A DNA stretch of 64,000 nt from Deinococcus aquaedulcis (GTDB taxonomy: Bacteria; Deinococcota; Deinococci; Deinococcales; Deinococcaceae). This document shows, piece by piece, positions 53,924 through 64,000 of the stretch. Where the stretch lies: assembly GCF_019693445.1 (NCBI RefSeq), contig NZ_JAHRBL010000016.1, positions 1-64,000 on the forward strand. The letters are read 5' to 3'. The notes under the pieces were generated by a model. The model ran no database searches and was not told the DNA's origin. It saw only the letters and a program-made list of their open reading frames with translations. The stretch's first letter is position 1. The number at the start of each line of letters is the position of its first letter. Made by a program: the position numbers and the translations under genes.

Positions 53924-55861
53924 ATGTCCGCTCTGGACGCCTTGCCTGGCTCTCACTCTGCCGAGCACCTGCAGCCCACCCTGCAGAACGTGCTTCAGGG
54001 CGACATGGGACCAGAGCCGGCCTTTGACCGGCTGGCCGCCCTGGTGGGACACGTGCTGGGCAGTCCCATCGTGCTGATTGCGCTGGTTGACGCCCAGCAC
54101 CTCTGGTTCAAAAGTGCCCTGGGCTTGGACCTGAGCCAGATGGACCCGGCGCGCGTGTTCTGCCAGCATATGCTGAGCGCCCCTGAGCCCCTGGTGGTGC
54201 CCGAAACCCGGACCCATCCCCAGTTCAGCAGTAACGCGCTGGTCATGGGAGCGCCCTTTCTGCGCTTCTACGCTGGCGTGCCGCTGCAGGCGCCGGGCGG
54301 TCAGGTGCTGGGCACCCTGTGCATCATGGACCAGACACCACGTCCAGCGTTCGGCGCCGAGGACTTGCGCACGCTGCAGGATCTGGCCGAAACGGTGGTA
54401 CGCGAGCTGGAGTTACGCCGTGCCCTGCAGGTCACCCAGCACGCCCTGCAACAGCAGCGGCGCAGCGAGGCGCTGGGCACCGCCATGCTGAATGCGGCGC
54501 TGGACGGCGTGGTGACCATGGACAGCCAGGGCCGTGTGCTGGAGTGGAATGCCGCCGCCGAGCAGATCTTTGGCTACCGCCGCCAGGAGGTTCTGGGTCA
54601 GGAACTGGCCGGGCTGATTGTGCCGCCCGACGCCCGCGAGGCCCACCGGCGCGGGCTGGCCCACTATCTGCGCACCCGGCACGGGCCGGTGCTGGGGCGG
54701 CGCATTGAAGTGCAGGCGCTGCGGCGGGACGGCGAACTCTTTCCCTGTGAACTGGCGATCACGCCGGTGGAAAGTGGCGAGGAGCTGCTGTTCACGGCCC
54801 ACCTGCGCGACCTCACCGAGCGGCGCGCGGCCGAGGCGGCACTGCACGACAGCCACGCCCTGCTGCGCGCGGTGGTGGACACGGTGCCCGAAGCCATCTT
54901 CGTCAAGGACCGGCAGGAGCGCTACGTGATGATCAACGCCGCTGGCGCCGGGCTGATCGGGCGCCCGGCCGACGAGATTCTGGGCCACACCGACCAGGAA
55001 CTGTTTCCGGCGGCCACGGCGCTGCATTCCGGGCAGCAGGACCGGCTTGTCCTGGACACCGGACAGACCGCGCAATACGAGGTCACCGACCAGCTGACCG
55101 ATGGCCGGGTGCGCAGCTTCCTGTCTACGAAAAGCGCCTACCACGACGCGCAGGGCGAAGTGCGCGGGCTGATCGGCTCGGCCATTGACCTGACTGACCG
55201 CAAGGCCCTGGCCGCGCAGCTGGAAGAGCAGAATGCCCAGCTGGCCGCCCATGTGCAGGCCCGCACACAGGAACTGGAAGCGGCGCAGCTGGAAATGCTG
55301 GAGCGCCTGGCCCGCGCTGCCGAGCACCGCGATGAGGATACCGGCGAGCATGTTCACCGGGTGGCACGCGCCGCCGCCGGCATCGCCAGCCAGCTGGGCC
55401 TGGGGCCCGAAACGGTGGCCCTGCTGGAACGGGCCGCACCCCTGCATGATGTGGGCAAGATCGGGGTGCCGGACGCCATCTTGCTGAAACCGGGACGGCT
55501 GACGCCCGAGGAATTCGACATCGTCAAGACGCACACCACCATCGGCGCCAGCCTGCTGGACGACAGCCGCTCGGTGCTCATGCAGGCCGCGCAGACGATT
55601 GCCCTGACCCACCATGAACGCTGGGACGGGGCCGGCTACCCCCAGGGCCTGCGCGGCGAGGCCATTCCGTTGCTGGGCCGCATCGTGGCCGTGGCCGATG
55701 TGTACGACGCCCTGACCAGCGAGCGGCCCTACAAGCGTGCCTGGACCCACGAAGCCGCCGTCGCCGAGTTGCGCGCCCAGGCTGGCCGGCAATTTGACCC
55801 GCAGGTGGTGGCCGCCTTTGAAGGGTGGCAGGCCAGCGAGAGCGAACGATCTGAAGCGTGA
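53924..55861 (+). CDS. GAF-PAS-PAS-HD-GYP c-di-GMP phosphodiesterase
   Basis: 645 residues from ATG 53924 (GTG 53855 is possible). GAF ([26 protein letters not shown]...[18 protein letters not shown]), two PAS units, a coiled linker, then [88 protein letters not shown]. It degrades cyclic di-GMP to GMP. A TAGGCT box 8 nt before the start fits leaderless expression. With two GGDEF proteins nearby it forms a c-di-GMP signalling set. Confidence 0.92.
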   Translation: MSALDALPGSHSAEHLQPTLQNVLQGDMGPEPAFDRLAALVGHVLGSPIVLIALVDAQHLWFKSALGLDLSQMDPARVFCQHMLSAPEPLVVPETRTHPQFSSNALVMGAPFLRFYAGVPLQAPGGQVLGTLCIMDQTPRPAFGAEDLRTLQDLAETVVRELELRRALQVTQHALQQQRRSEALGTAMLNAALDGVVTMDSQGRVLEWNAAAEQIFGYRRQEVLGQELAGLIVPPDAREAHRRGLAHYLRTRHGPVLGRRIEVQALRRDGELFPCELAITPVESGEELLFTAHLRDLTERRAAEAALHDSHALLRAVVDTVPEAIFVKDRQERYVMINAAGAGLIGRPADEILGHTDQELFPAATALHSGQQDRLVLDTGQTAQYEVTDQLTDGRVRSFLSTKSAYHDAQGEVRGLIGSAIDLTDRKALAAQLEEQNAQLAAHVQARTQELEAAQLEMLERLARAAEHRDEDTGEHVHRVARAAAGIASQLGLGPETVALLERAAPLHDVGKIGVPDAILLKPGRLTPEEFDIVKTHTTIGASLLDDSRSVLMQAAQTIALTHHERWDGAGYPQGLRGEAIPLLGRIVAVADVYDALTSERPYKRAWTHEAAVAELRAQAGRQFDPQVVAAFEGWQASESERSEA

Positions 55862-56066
55862 GGGCAGTTGGTATTTTTACCGTCTAGGACGAATAAAAAA
55901 TTATCTGCCTTTTGAGAGGCCCAGGAAGGGGTCAGCAAAGGTTCATGCCTCCTCCGGGTGCGGCCTAATCTTTGCCAAGGCCTTCTTGACCTTCCTGCGA
56001 GCCCGCTGAATTTTCTCCATCCTGGCGCGGTAATTCGACAACACCTTTCCGCCACAAAGCTCTTCT

Positions 56067-56090
56067 CTTACCTAAGGCTGTTTAGGTAAG
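56067..56090. promoter_or_regulatory. palindrome over the -10 of the tyrosine recombinase gene
   Basis: CTTACCTAA, GGCTGT, TTAGGTAAG is a perfect 9-bp inverted repeat. TAAGAT (56086-56091) within its right arm is a good -10, and the ATG at 56100 follows after 8 nt. It looks like an operator covering a leaderless promoter. Confidence 0.6.
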
Positions 56091-56099
56091 ATAACCACA

Positions 56100-57110
56100 A
56101 TGGCTTCTTCTCCCGCCCTTCCACTGGCCCTGGCCCGTCACGATCTGCTGGCGCAGACGCGCGAGTGGACGGCTCTGCACGATGAGGAACTGCGTCGGCG
56201 TGCGGTGCAGGCGGCCGGAGCGAAAGATGTGGCGGCGCTCGTCTCACTGACCACCGCCTATCTGGCGCACCAGGGCGGCAGTGGGGTGCTCACCAGCCCG
56301 CGCACCACGGAGGCCTATGCGCTGGGGGCGCGGCAGTTTACAGAGTACACTGCCACCCAGGCCATCAACCTGCTGCGGCCGGGACGGCACGACGCACAGG
56401 GGTATGTCAACCACATGCTCGCCGCCGGGCGAAAACCGGCGGGGGTGCAACTGAAGGTGGCGGCCGCCAGCTGCCTGTACCGCGCGCTGCGCTGGGCCGG
56501 GGCCACCGAAGCCGATCCCTTCCGGGATGTGCGGGTACCCAAGGACCGCACGCCCGGCATTGTCAAGCGCCCGCCCTACACCGAAGACGAACTGGCCGAC
56601 GTGCTGGACCATGCTGACGCCCACGTGAAATTCCTGCTGTTTCTCACCGCACATGCCGGGCTGCGCATCAGCGAGGCGCTGGCGCTGCAGTGGAGCGACC
56701 TGGACGAGGGGGCACGGCGGGTGCAGGTGCGCAGCGGCAAGGGACGCAAGGGCCGGGTGGTGGCCGTGAGCACCAGTCTGGCGCGGGCCGCGCGGCACTA
56801 CCGCCAGTTGTACGGCCCCGGCGGCCCCGACCACACCGATGGCAAGCGCACCACGCCGCACGACCACGTGTTCCGCTACCGGCAGCCCATGACCGCCCGC
56901 TACCACGCCGAAAAAGCGTTTCAGGCGGCTGGCGTTCCGTTCCGGGGCTTTCATGCCGGGCGGAAATATGCGGGCACCCGGCTGCTGCGGCAGATCCGGG
57001 ATTTTGGGCGGGTGGCGGCCCACCTGGGACATGAAAGCGTGGACACCACCCGCCGGGGCTACGCGCAGCTGGCGGCCGACGATCTCAAGGACGACCTCAA
57101 CGGCTGGTAG
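56100..57110 (+). CDS. tyrosine recombinase (XerC/XerD-like)
   Basis: 336 residues: N-terminal core-binding domain (TTEAYALGARQFTEYTATQAINLLR) and catalytic domain with TAHAGLRISEALALQWSDL (first Arg), KGRKGRVV (Lys), FHAGRKYAGTRLLRQI (HxxR) and LGHESVDTTRRGYAQLA (His and Tyr nucleophile). All six catalytic positions are present, unlike the protein at 645. It could resolve chromosome or plasmid dimers. No attachment site seen. A terminator follows. Confidence 0.9.
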   Translation: MASSPALPLALARHDLLAQTREWTALHDEELRRRAVQAAGAKDVAALVSLTTAYLAHQGGSGVLTSPRTTEAYALGARQFTEYTATQAINLLRPGRHDAQGYVNHMLAAGRKPAGVQLKVAAASCLYRALRWAGATEADPFRDVRVPKDRTPGIVKRPPYTEDELADVLDHADAHVKFLLFLTAHAGLRISEALALQWSDLDEGARRVQVRSGKGRKGRVVAVSTSLARAARHYRQLYGPGGPDHTDGKRTTPHDHVFRYRQPMTARYHAEKAFQAAGVPFRGFHAGRKYAGTRLLRQIRDFGRVAAHLGHESVDTTRRGYAQLAADDLKDDLNGW

Positions 57111-57122
57111 GCCACCGGGTTC

Positions 57123-57154
57123 GCCCCCCCACTCCCCCCAACTGGTGGGGGGGC
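57123..57154 (+). terminator. hairpin terminator after the recombinase
   Basis: GCCCCCCCAC and GTGGGGGGGC form a 10-bp stem with 12-nt loop, 12 nt after the stop. Confidence 0.75.
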
Positions 57155-57245
57155 AGTACCCACCCGGCGGGCCCGCCTGGACCAGCGTGGACGGTAGCAT
57201 GGCCGGTGTGAAGAACCCGAGTCCTGCCGGTGCTGGCGCGCCGGA

Positions 57246-58817
57246 GTGCGCGTGAGTGAGGCGCTGCACCGCGCCGAGCTGGCGGCGATTGAAGAGCAGC
57301 TTCGCCACGCCAGCGGCGCGGCGCGGATGACCCTGCACCGGGACGCGGCGTACGTGGCCCTGGACCTGGGGCACTCGGCGCTGGCCATGACGCACGCCGT
57401 GCAGTGCCTGGACGCCGCGCGCGGCCTGGGTGATCCCCGCCTGGAGGCCAAGGCGCATGTGACCGCCGCGCTGGTGATGGCCGACGCCTACGATGACCAG
57501 GGCGCGGAAACGCACTTTTCGCGGGCCGAGGCGCTGGCCCGCGCCTGTGGGGACGCGCGCGGCGTGGCACTGGTGGCGGTGAACGCCTCGCACTTCGAAC
57601 TGGAACGGAACGACTCTGCCGCCGCCGCTGCCCGCCTGCAGGCCCTGCTGGACTCGGATTATGCCCCGGGCCTCTTGATCGCCGACGTGCGGGTGGGCCA
57701 CGAACTGCACCAGTCCTTTCACATCAACTATGTCAAGGGCGCGGCCCTGGCGCTGCGCGGCGAGGTGCCCGCCGACCTGCGCGCGCGGCTGGAGGCGCAG
57801 CTGCCGGTGTCAGCGGCCTTTCTGCAGACCCTACACCAGGAAGAGGGCCTGGACACCGCGCGCTGGGGCCCCGACATTCTGGACGCACTGACCGCCTACG
57901 CGCTGTGGCAGGGCCGCCCCGACGAGGCGCTGGCGCTGGCCGACGAGGAAGTGGCCCTCTCGCGGGTGGGCGGCACCAGCCTGCAACTGGGCCGGGCGCT
58001 GCTGGAACGCGCCGGGGTGCATGCCGAGCGCGGCGAGTGGACGCAGGTGATTCTGGACGCGCAGGAGGCCGCGCCCCTGTTCGAACAGGCCGGGCGCGAC
58101 CTGCTGTCGGTGCAGGCGTGGCAGGCCGTGGCCGACGCCCGCGCCCAGCAGGGCCACTACCGCGAGGCCTTTGAGGTGCAGCGGCAGCTGACCGCGCGCA
58201 CCCAGGCGCTGCACCGGGCCTTTTTTCAGCAGGGCGCGCAGCTGCGCCAGATTGAGCGCCAAGCGCAGGAGGCCGAGGTGCGTGCCCGCGCCCTGGCCGA
58301 GGCGGCGCTGCGCGACCCGCTGACCGGGGTGCCCAACCGCACGCACGCCATGAACCGCCTGCAGGAGGTCTGGGCCCAGGCGCAGCAGGGCCAGCCCAAC
58401 AGTGTGGCCCTGCTGGACATTGACCATTTCAAGAGTGTGAATGACCGCTTCGGCCACGCGGTGGGCGACGAGGTCCTGACCCGGGTGGCGCAGGGCCTGA
58501 GTGAGGCGGTGCGCGGCACCGGCTGCCTGACCCGCTTTGGCGGCGAGGAATTTCTGCTGATCCTGCCTGACCTCAGCCCACAGGACGCGCGCCGGGTGTG
58601 CGAGCGGCTGCGCCAGACCCTGCGCGAGCTGAGCTGGGCCGACCTGGCCCCCGGTCTGGCGGTCACGGGCAGCTTCGGCGTGGCGGCGGTGCGCCGGGGC
58701 CTGCCAGTCAAGGACACATTGCAGGCCGCAGACGGCGCCCTGTACGCGGCCAAGGCTGCCGGGCGGGACACGGTACGGGTCGAGCTGCGCCCAGCCGGCA
58801 TTGGGGAAAGCGACTGA
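57246..58817 (+). CDS. TPR-GGDEF diguanylate cyclase
   Basis: 523 residues. TPR-like helical repeats (about 1-330), a short coiled coil (RQIERQAQEAEVRARALAEAALRDPLTG), then GGDEF: GVPNRTHAMNRL, DIDHFKSVNDRFGHAVGDEVL, RFGGEEFLLILPD (GGEEF), VTGSFGVA. It makes cyclic di-GMP. No signal peptide, so the sensor is intracellular. Start GTG at 57246; the second GTG at 57252 is close. Similar to the gene at 60521. Confidence 0.9.
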   Translation: MRVSEALHRAELAAIEEQLRHASGAARMTLHRDAAYVALDLGHSALAMTHAVQCLDAARGLGDPRLEAKAHVTAALVMADAYDDQGAETHFSRAEALARACGDARGVALVAVNASHFELERNDSAAAAARLQALLDSDYAPGLLIADVRVGHELHQSFHINYVKGAALALRGEVPADLRARLEAQLPVSAAFLQTLHQEEGLDTARWGPDILDALTAYALWQGRPDEALALADEEVALSRVGGTSLQLGRALLERAGVHAERGEWTQVILDAQEAAPLFEQAGRDLLSVQAWQAVADARAQQGHYREAFEVQRQLTARTQALHRAFFQQGAQLRQIERQAQEAEVRARALAEAALRDPLTGVPNRTHAMNRLQEVWAQAQQGQPNSVALLDIDHFKSVNDRFGHAVGDEVLTRVAQGLSEAVRGTGCLTRFGGEEFLLILPDLSPQDARRVCERLRQTLRELSWADLAPGLAVTGSFGVAAVRRGLPVKDTLQAADGALYAAKAAGRDTVRVELRPAGIGESD

Positions 58818-58969
58818 GTGGGGGTGGGCTTTTCCTGACGTGAGGTGGCGGGGCGAGCCACAGAAAAGACCGTCAGCAAGAATGTTTTTGCACCTGCGGC
58901 ACAGCAGCCAAACCCTCCCTCGCTGCAGATGTGGCAACGCGAGGGGGCGGGCCGTGTCAGGATGCCGTC

Positions 58970-59140
58970 ATGACCCACGAGCACGACCAAGCGAATATGG
59001 AGCAGATCGCTTGGCTGCGTGCGGCCCTGGAGCAGGCGGGCGCCGTGCCCCCCGAAGCGGGGGCCGGCGCCCCTGTTTCGCCCTCTACCCCAGCGCCCAC
59101 GCCTCCAGCCACCGACGTAGCCAGCGACCCCGTGGCCTGA
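58970..59140 (+). CDS. small hypothetical protein
   Basis: 56 residues: helical start (THEHDQANMEQIAWLRAALEQAG) then a Pro/Ala-rich tail (SPSTPAPTPPATDVASDPVA). ATG 58970. The His-rich start and Pro tail suggest a structured and a flexible half. Support is the strong third-position GC and a sensible N-terminal helix; no family known. It lies between GGDEF and acyl-CoA dehydrogenase genes. Confidence 0.5.
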   Translation: MTHEHDQANMEQIAWLRAALEQAGAVPPEAGAGAPVSPSTPAPTPPATDVASDPVA

Positions 59141-59311
59141 ACGCGGAGGCCAGCCCCGCCCTGGGGCGAACGAGGTGAATGTCCGCGAAAGAGAGGGGCG
59201 CGGGCGGCCTTGAAGGTTTTGGCCCCAAGTTAGGGCTGGGAAGCCCTATGAACGCACGGGATCAGGTACAGGAGAGGGTCAGCGCCTTCTCCCCACACCC
59301 ACCTGGCCGGC

Positions 59312-60472
59312 CTATTCCAGCGCGCTGTGGCCAGTCAGGTGGCGGCCGATGATCAGGGTATGGATGTCGTGGGTGCCCTCGTAGGTGTCCACCGTTTCCA
59401 GGTTCAGCATGTGGCGGATCACCGGGTACTCGGTGGTGATGCCGTTGCCGCCCAGCAGTTCGCGGGCCAGCCGGGCGCCCCGCAACGCGGCGCGCACGTT
59501 GTTTCGTTTGGCGTAGCTGACCTGCGCGTGATTCATGGTGCCGCCGTCTTTCAGGGTGCCCAAGCGCCACGCCAGCAGCAACCCCAGGCTGTGGTCGGTG
59601 GCCATGCGGGCCAGCTTGTCCTGCACGAGTTGCCGGGCCGCCAGCGGCTTGCCGAAGGTGGTGCGGCTGCCCACGTAGTCCAGGGCCGCGCCCAGCACCG
59701 CTTCCAGGGCGCCCATGGCCCCCCAGGCAATGCCGAAGCGGGCTGAACTCAGGCAGGAGAGCGGCGCGCCCAGGCCCCGCGCGCCGGGCAGCCGGTGGTC
59801 GGCGGGCACGCGGCAGTCGGTCAGCACGATTTCGCCAGTGACGCTGGCGCGCAGGCTCTGTTTGCGCTCGATCTTGGGAGCCGCGAAGCCGGGGGTCTCG
59901 GTGGGGACCAGGAAGCCACGCACGGCGCCCTCGTCGTCGCGGGCCCAGACCAGGGCCACGTCGGCCACCGGGCTGTTGGTGATCCACATCTTGGCGCCGT
60001 TCAGCACGTACTGGTCACCGTCGCGCACGGCACGGGTGCGCATGGCGCCGGGGTCACTGCCGCCGTCGCTTTCGGTGAGGCCAAAGCAGCCGATCAGCTC
60101 GCCGCTGGCCAGCCCGGGGAGCCAGCGCGCTTTTTGCGCCTCGCTGCCGTAATTCAGGATGGGCAGCATGACCAGGCTGCCCTGCACGCTGGCGGCGGAC
60201 CGCAGGCCGCTGTCCACCCGCTCAAGTTCGTACATCATGGCGCCGTAGGCGCTGTGGGAGGTGCCCGCGCCGCCGTAGGCCTCGGGGGTGGTGGGGCCCA
60301 GCAGGCCCAAGGCGCCAAAACAGCGCATCACGTCGCGCACGGGCAGCTCGCCCCGGTCCCACCACGCGCCCACCTGGGGCAGCAGTTCCGCGTCGCAGAA
60401 GGCGCGCACGCTCCGGCGCACCTGCCGTTCATCGGGCCCAAGCAGGTCCTGCACCGCGAATTCATCGAACAT
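59312..60472 (-). CDS. acyl-CoA dehydrogenase (glutaryl-CoA-like)
   Basis: 386 residues. Typical ACAD layout: FGLTESDGGSDPGAMRTRA (substrate/FAD loop), VLNGAKMWITNSPVADV, and C-terminal LGGNGITTEYPVIRHMLNLETVDTYEGTHDIHTLIIGR, with the catalytic Glu in TYEGT. The EYPVIRHML and YEGT set resembles glutaryl-CoA dehydrogenases. Reaction: alpha,beta-oxidation of an acyl-CoA with FAD. Start 60472. Confidence 0.93.
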   Translation of the reverse strand: MFDEFAVQDLLGPDERQVRRSVRAFCDAELLPQVGAWWDRGELPVRDVMRCFGALGLLGPTTPEAYGGAGTSHSAYGAMMYELERVDSGLRSAASVQGSLVMLPILNYGSEAQKARWLPGLASGELIGCFGLTESDGGSDPGAMRTRAVRDGDQYVLNGAKMWITNSPVADVALVWARDDEGAVRGFLVPTETPGFAAPKIERKQSLRASVTGEIVLTDCRVPADHRLPGARGLGAPLSCLSSARFGIAWGAMGALEAVLGAALDYVGSRTTFGKPLAARQLVQDKLARMATDHSLGLLLAWRLGTLKDGGTMNHAQVSYAKRNNVRAALRGARLARELLGGNGITTEYPVIRHMLNLETVDTYEGTHDIHTLIIGRHLTGHSALE

Positions 60473-60520
60473 GCTTCACTGAATAGCAGATAGGCCTGGG
60501 GCAAGGGCGCTGCTGGCCCG

Positions 60521-62191
60521 TTACGGCGCCGGGGTGCCTTCGGCGGGCACGTACAGGCAGACCTGCCGCCGGCCCTGCCGCTTGGCCGCGTACATCGCCT
60601 CATCGGCGCAGCGCTGCAGCGTGCCCAGGTCGGGCCCCGCCTGGGGCGTGACAGCCACGCCCACCGACGCGGAGACATGGACGGTGGCGCCTGTCCTGGG
60701 GAGGGTGTAGGGGCGCGAGAGGGTGTCTAACAGCTTGGTCGCCACCAGTTGCGCGTCGCCCGGGTGGCGCAGGCGGGTCAGAAACACCGCGAATTCGTCG
60801 CCTCCCAGCCGGGCCACCAGATCAGCCCCGCGCAGGCCGCCCCGCAGGCGCCCGGCCACCTGCACCAGCAGGTCGTCGCCCGCCGCGTGCCCGTGGGTGT
60901 CGTTGACCGGCTTGAAGCCGTCCAGGTCCAGAAACACCACCGCGCATTCGGCCTGTCCCGGCTGGGCCAGCAGCGCCTCGGCACGGGCACGGAACTGGGC
61001 GCGGTTGAGCAGGCCCGTCAGCGGATCGTGGCTGGCCTGCTGCACCAGGACGTGGCGGTCCTGCAGGAGGGTATTGTGGTCTTCAAGCAGGGCGCGCAGT
61101 TGCTGGCGCTGGGTTTCGGCTTCACGGCGCAGACGCTCAAGCTGCACCTGATCGCGCAGCGCCCGCGCCCGGCGGTCCAGGTGTTCGGCGTGCAGGGCGC
61201 GCTCCAGGGCGTGGTGGGCGGCCAGGGTCTCGTAGGCCGCGCGCCAGTCCTCGCGCTGGCGGTGCGCCTCGCTGAGCAGGCGCAGGGCCTCGCATTCCCG
61301 GGCGCGCAGGCCCCAGTGCCGGGCGTGGGTCAGGGCGGCGTTCAGGGGGGCCTGGGCGTCCTCCGGATGCCCGGCAGCCAGGGCCACCTGCCCCAGCACG
61401 GTCAGGGCGTGGGCGGCGGTGTCCCAGTCGGCGGCGCCCTCGGCCTGGGTGACGGCCGGGGCCAGCGCCTGTGCCGCCCCCTGGGCGTCGTCCACGCGGC
61501 CCAGGTGCAGCAGACACAGGACGCGGTAGGTGGCGAACACCAGCGCGTGGTGGCGCAGGCCCGCCTGCCGGGCGCTCTCCTCCTGAGCCGCAATCAGGGC
61601 CAGGGTCCGCGCGTACTCGCCCAGGGCGTAGCGGTCTATCACGATGTTGCTCACGCCGGTGAGGAGGTGGGTGTCGTCGCCCAGTTCCTCGGCCAGGGCC
61701 ACCACCTGTTCGTGGGCCTGCAGGGCCAGGGCGTGATCGCCCAGTTCGGTGTGGACCAGCCCCACGTTGTTCAGCAGCCGCAGGCGCCCGAAGGTGTCGG
61801 CCGGGGGCACGCGGCGCAGACCTTCCAGAAACAGTTCCAGCGCGCGGGCGTAGTCGCCCTGGCGCAGCGCGCAGGCCCCCAGGCCGCTCAGCGCCCGGCA
61901 GACCAGCGACGCATCGGGGACCTCTAGCGCCAGGACGCGGCGGTACAGGGCCTGGGCTTCGGCATAGCGGTTCTGAAAGAGGGCCGGGGCCGCCGCTGTG
62001 CACAAGGCGCGGGCCAGCAGGACCGGGTCGGCATCCAGGGCTTCGGCCTGCGCCAGCGCTCCGGTGGCCAGGGCCTGCGAACGCGCCGGGTCAGTGTCCA
62101 GGGCGGATTCGGCGGCGGCCAGCTGCGCCAGCAGCGCGGCGTGGGCCTCTGGCGGGGCCGGGTCTGCCCTGCCACCGCCAAAGGAAGTCAT
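60521..62191 (-). CDS. TPR-GGDEF diguanylate cyclase
   Basis: 556 residues. N-terminal TPR repeats (about 20-340, for example LFLEGLRRVPPADTFGRLRLLNNVGLVHTELGDHALALQAHEQ), a coiled linker, then GGDEF: SHDPLTGLLNRAQFRARAEALL, FLDLDGFKPVNDTHGHAAGDDLLVQVA, RLGGDEFAVFLTR, SASVGVAV. All key residues are intact. The start at 62191 fits; the gene is alone on its strand. Confidence 0.9.
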   Translation of the reverse strand: MTSFGGGRADPAPPEAHAALLAQLAAAESALDTDPARSQALATGALAQAEALDADPVLLARALCTAAAPALFQNRYAEAQALYRRVLALEVPDASLVCRALSGLGACALRQGDYARALELFLEGLRRVPPADTFGRLRLLNNVGLVHTELGDHALALQAHEQVVALAEELGDDTHLLTGVSNIVIDRYALGEYARTLALIAAQEESARQAGLRHHALVFATYRVLCLLHLGRVDDAQGAAQALAPAVTQAEGAADWDTAAHALTVLGQVALAAGHPEDAQAPLNAALTHARHWGLRARECEALRLLSEAHRQREDWRAAYETLAAHHALERALHAEHLDRRARALRDQVQLERLRREAETQRQQLRALLEDHNTLLQDRHVLVQQASHDPLTGLLNRAQFRARAEALLAQPGQAECAVVFLDLDGFKPVNDTHGHAAGDDLLVQVAGRLRGGLRGADLVARLGGDEFAVFLTRLRHPGDAQLVATKLLDTLSRPYTLPRTGATVHVSASVGVAVTPQAGPDLGTLQRCADEAMYAAKRQGRRQVCLYVPAEGTPAP

Positions 62192-62426
62192 GGCTCCACT
62201 GTAAAAGGTGCCTGCGCCGGGGTCCAGGGGCTGGGGAGCCGGAGGGGCCGCCCAGACGTGAACCGCCCTTCACGGAACCCGTCGCCGGGGTGCGGTCCAG
62301 CTTCAGAGGCCTTCAGCCGGTCCGCACCTCGCCGGCCTGGGCCACCCATCATCCTGCCCACAGGAGGCTTCCCATGACCCAGTGCCTGCCGTGCTCTCCC
62401 CTGCCCGCGCCCCACGGAGCAACGCC

Positions 62427-62770
62427 ATGAAGCCGCCCGTCACGCCCCGCGTGCACGGGATCATTGACTATGTGGCCTGCGCGGGGCTGCTGGTGCTTCC
62501 CCGGGTGCTGGGGCTGTCGCCCGCCGCGCGGGCCCGGTCGCAGGCGTTTGCGGCGGCGTATCTGGCGCTGACGGCGGTCACGGACTTTCCCCCGGCCCTG
62601 CGCCGCACCGTGCCCTTTCCCTGGCATGGCCGAGCCGAGTTGCTGAGTGTGCCGCTGGTGCTGCTCTCGGCGCGGGGCGAGGGCCCCAGAGAGGGGCGGT
62701 ACTTTGCCGGGGCCGCCGCGATGGTGCTGACCGCTTTCATCAGCACCGACTGGGCGGCCGACCCGGACCG

Positions 62771-62774
<4 letters not shown>
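62427..62774 (+). CDS. small membrane protein (SPW-repeat-like)
   Basis: 115 residues, three to four membrane segments (IIDYVACAGLLVLPRVLG, AFAAAYLALTAVTDF, LLSVPLVLLSARG, FAGAAAMVLTAFISTDWAA). The RVHGIIDYVA opening is seen in a family of small Deinococcus-type membrane proteins. Start ATG 62427; function unknown. It ends on the guanine deaminase stop. Confidence 0.7.

Positions 62775-64000
<1,226 letters not shown>

Overview
The window looks like an accessory, stress- and metal-resistance region of a high-GC Deinococcus (chromosome, chromid or megaplasmid; the sequence does not say which). The basis is the gene mix: an aquaporin-type arsenic operon, TPR-GGDEF, PAS and HD-GYP signalling proteins, a MalT-like LuxR regulator, a PqqD/McjB pair, and many apparently leaderless promoters in which a -10 box sits 6-8 nt before the start codon, a habit known from Deinococcus. 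I saw no tRNA, rRNA or CRISPR array. Family names were assigned by eye from motifs, without database searches.

Layout. 1-5824: mobile-element debris. An IS fragment truncates an MBL-fold hydrolase, followed by a degenerate tyrosine recombinase, a GNAT acetyltransferase and a full-length Tn3-family transposase. 5941-18009: a metal and envelope-thiol island on the + strand. It holds dsbB-dsbA, a LysM/M23 peptidase, lnt, tlpA-ccmH, then a tightly overlapping operon of Zn/Cd P-type ATPase, glutaredoxin, lspA, DUF3105 lipoprotein, DUF305 protein, czcD, sco, a SmtB/ZiaR-like sensor, a small anchored protein and a copD-like gene that looks frameshifted. 18195-27250: a secreted 5'-nucleotidase, unknown proteins, one frameshifted gene, a RelA/SpoT-like protein with a 72-aa partner, and a Ser/Thr kinase overlapping a TPR protein. 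27269-28363: czcO with a sensor-type operator. 28814-29799: Xre/RES toxin-antitoxin pair. 29742-36893: two arsenic loci, arsR/54-aa Cys protein/DUF6428/MFS and arsR/arsC/aquaporin/arsC/phosphoesterase/trxB, separated by an Mrr-like nuclease. 36960-38591: IS1182-type insertion sequence. 38718-42483: DtxR/MntR regulator facing a multicopper oxidase-ZIP operon, then an isoprenylcysteine-methyltransferase-like gene. 42828-64000: signalling and more chromosomal-looking genes: a multi-PAS histidine kinase, a nucleotidyltransferase-McjB fusion and PqqD (RiPP-like), a GNAT gene between inverted repeats, a LuxR regulator, GAF-PAS-HD-GYP, a tyrosine recombinase, two TPR-GGDEF proteins, an acyl-CoA dehydrogenase and guanine deaminase (cut by the window end).

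How it fits together. The sensor at 16579-16941 has the SmtB-type metal ligands at the same residue numbers as SmtB. Near-identical SmtB-like operators lie upstream of tlpA, the P-type ATPase, czcO and the methyltransferase-like gene, so I infer one zinc/cadmium-type regulon spanning about 32 kb and containing both efflux and periplasmic thiol/lipoprotein genes. Arsenic genes carry their own ArsR proteins, and the MntR-like regulator faces the uptake genes through a DtxR-like box. A separate 23-bp motif occurs three times in the same orientation relative to an adjacent gene (1555, 48911, 53810) and is not one I recognise.
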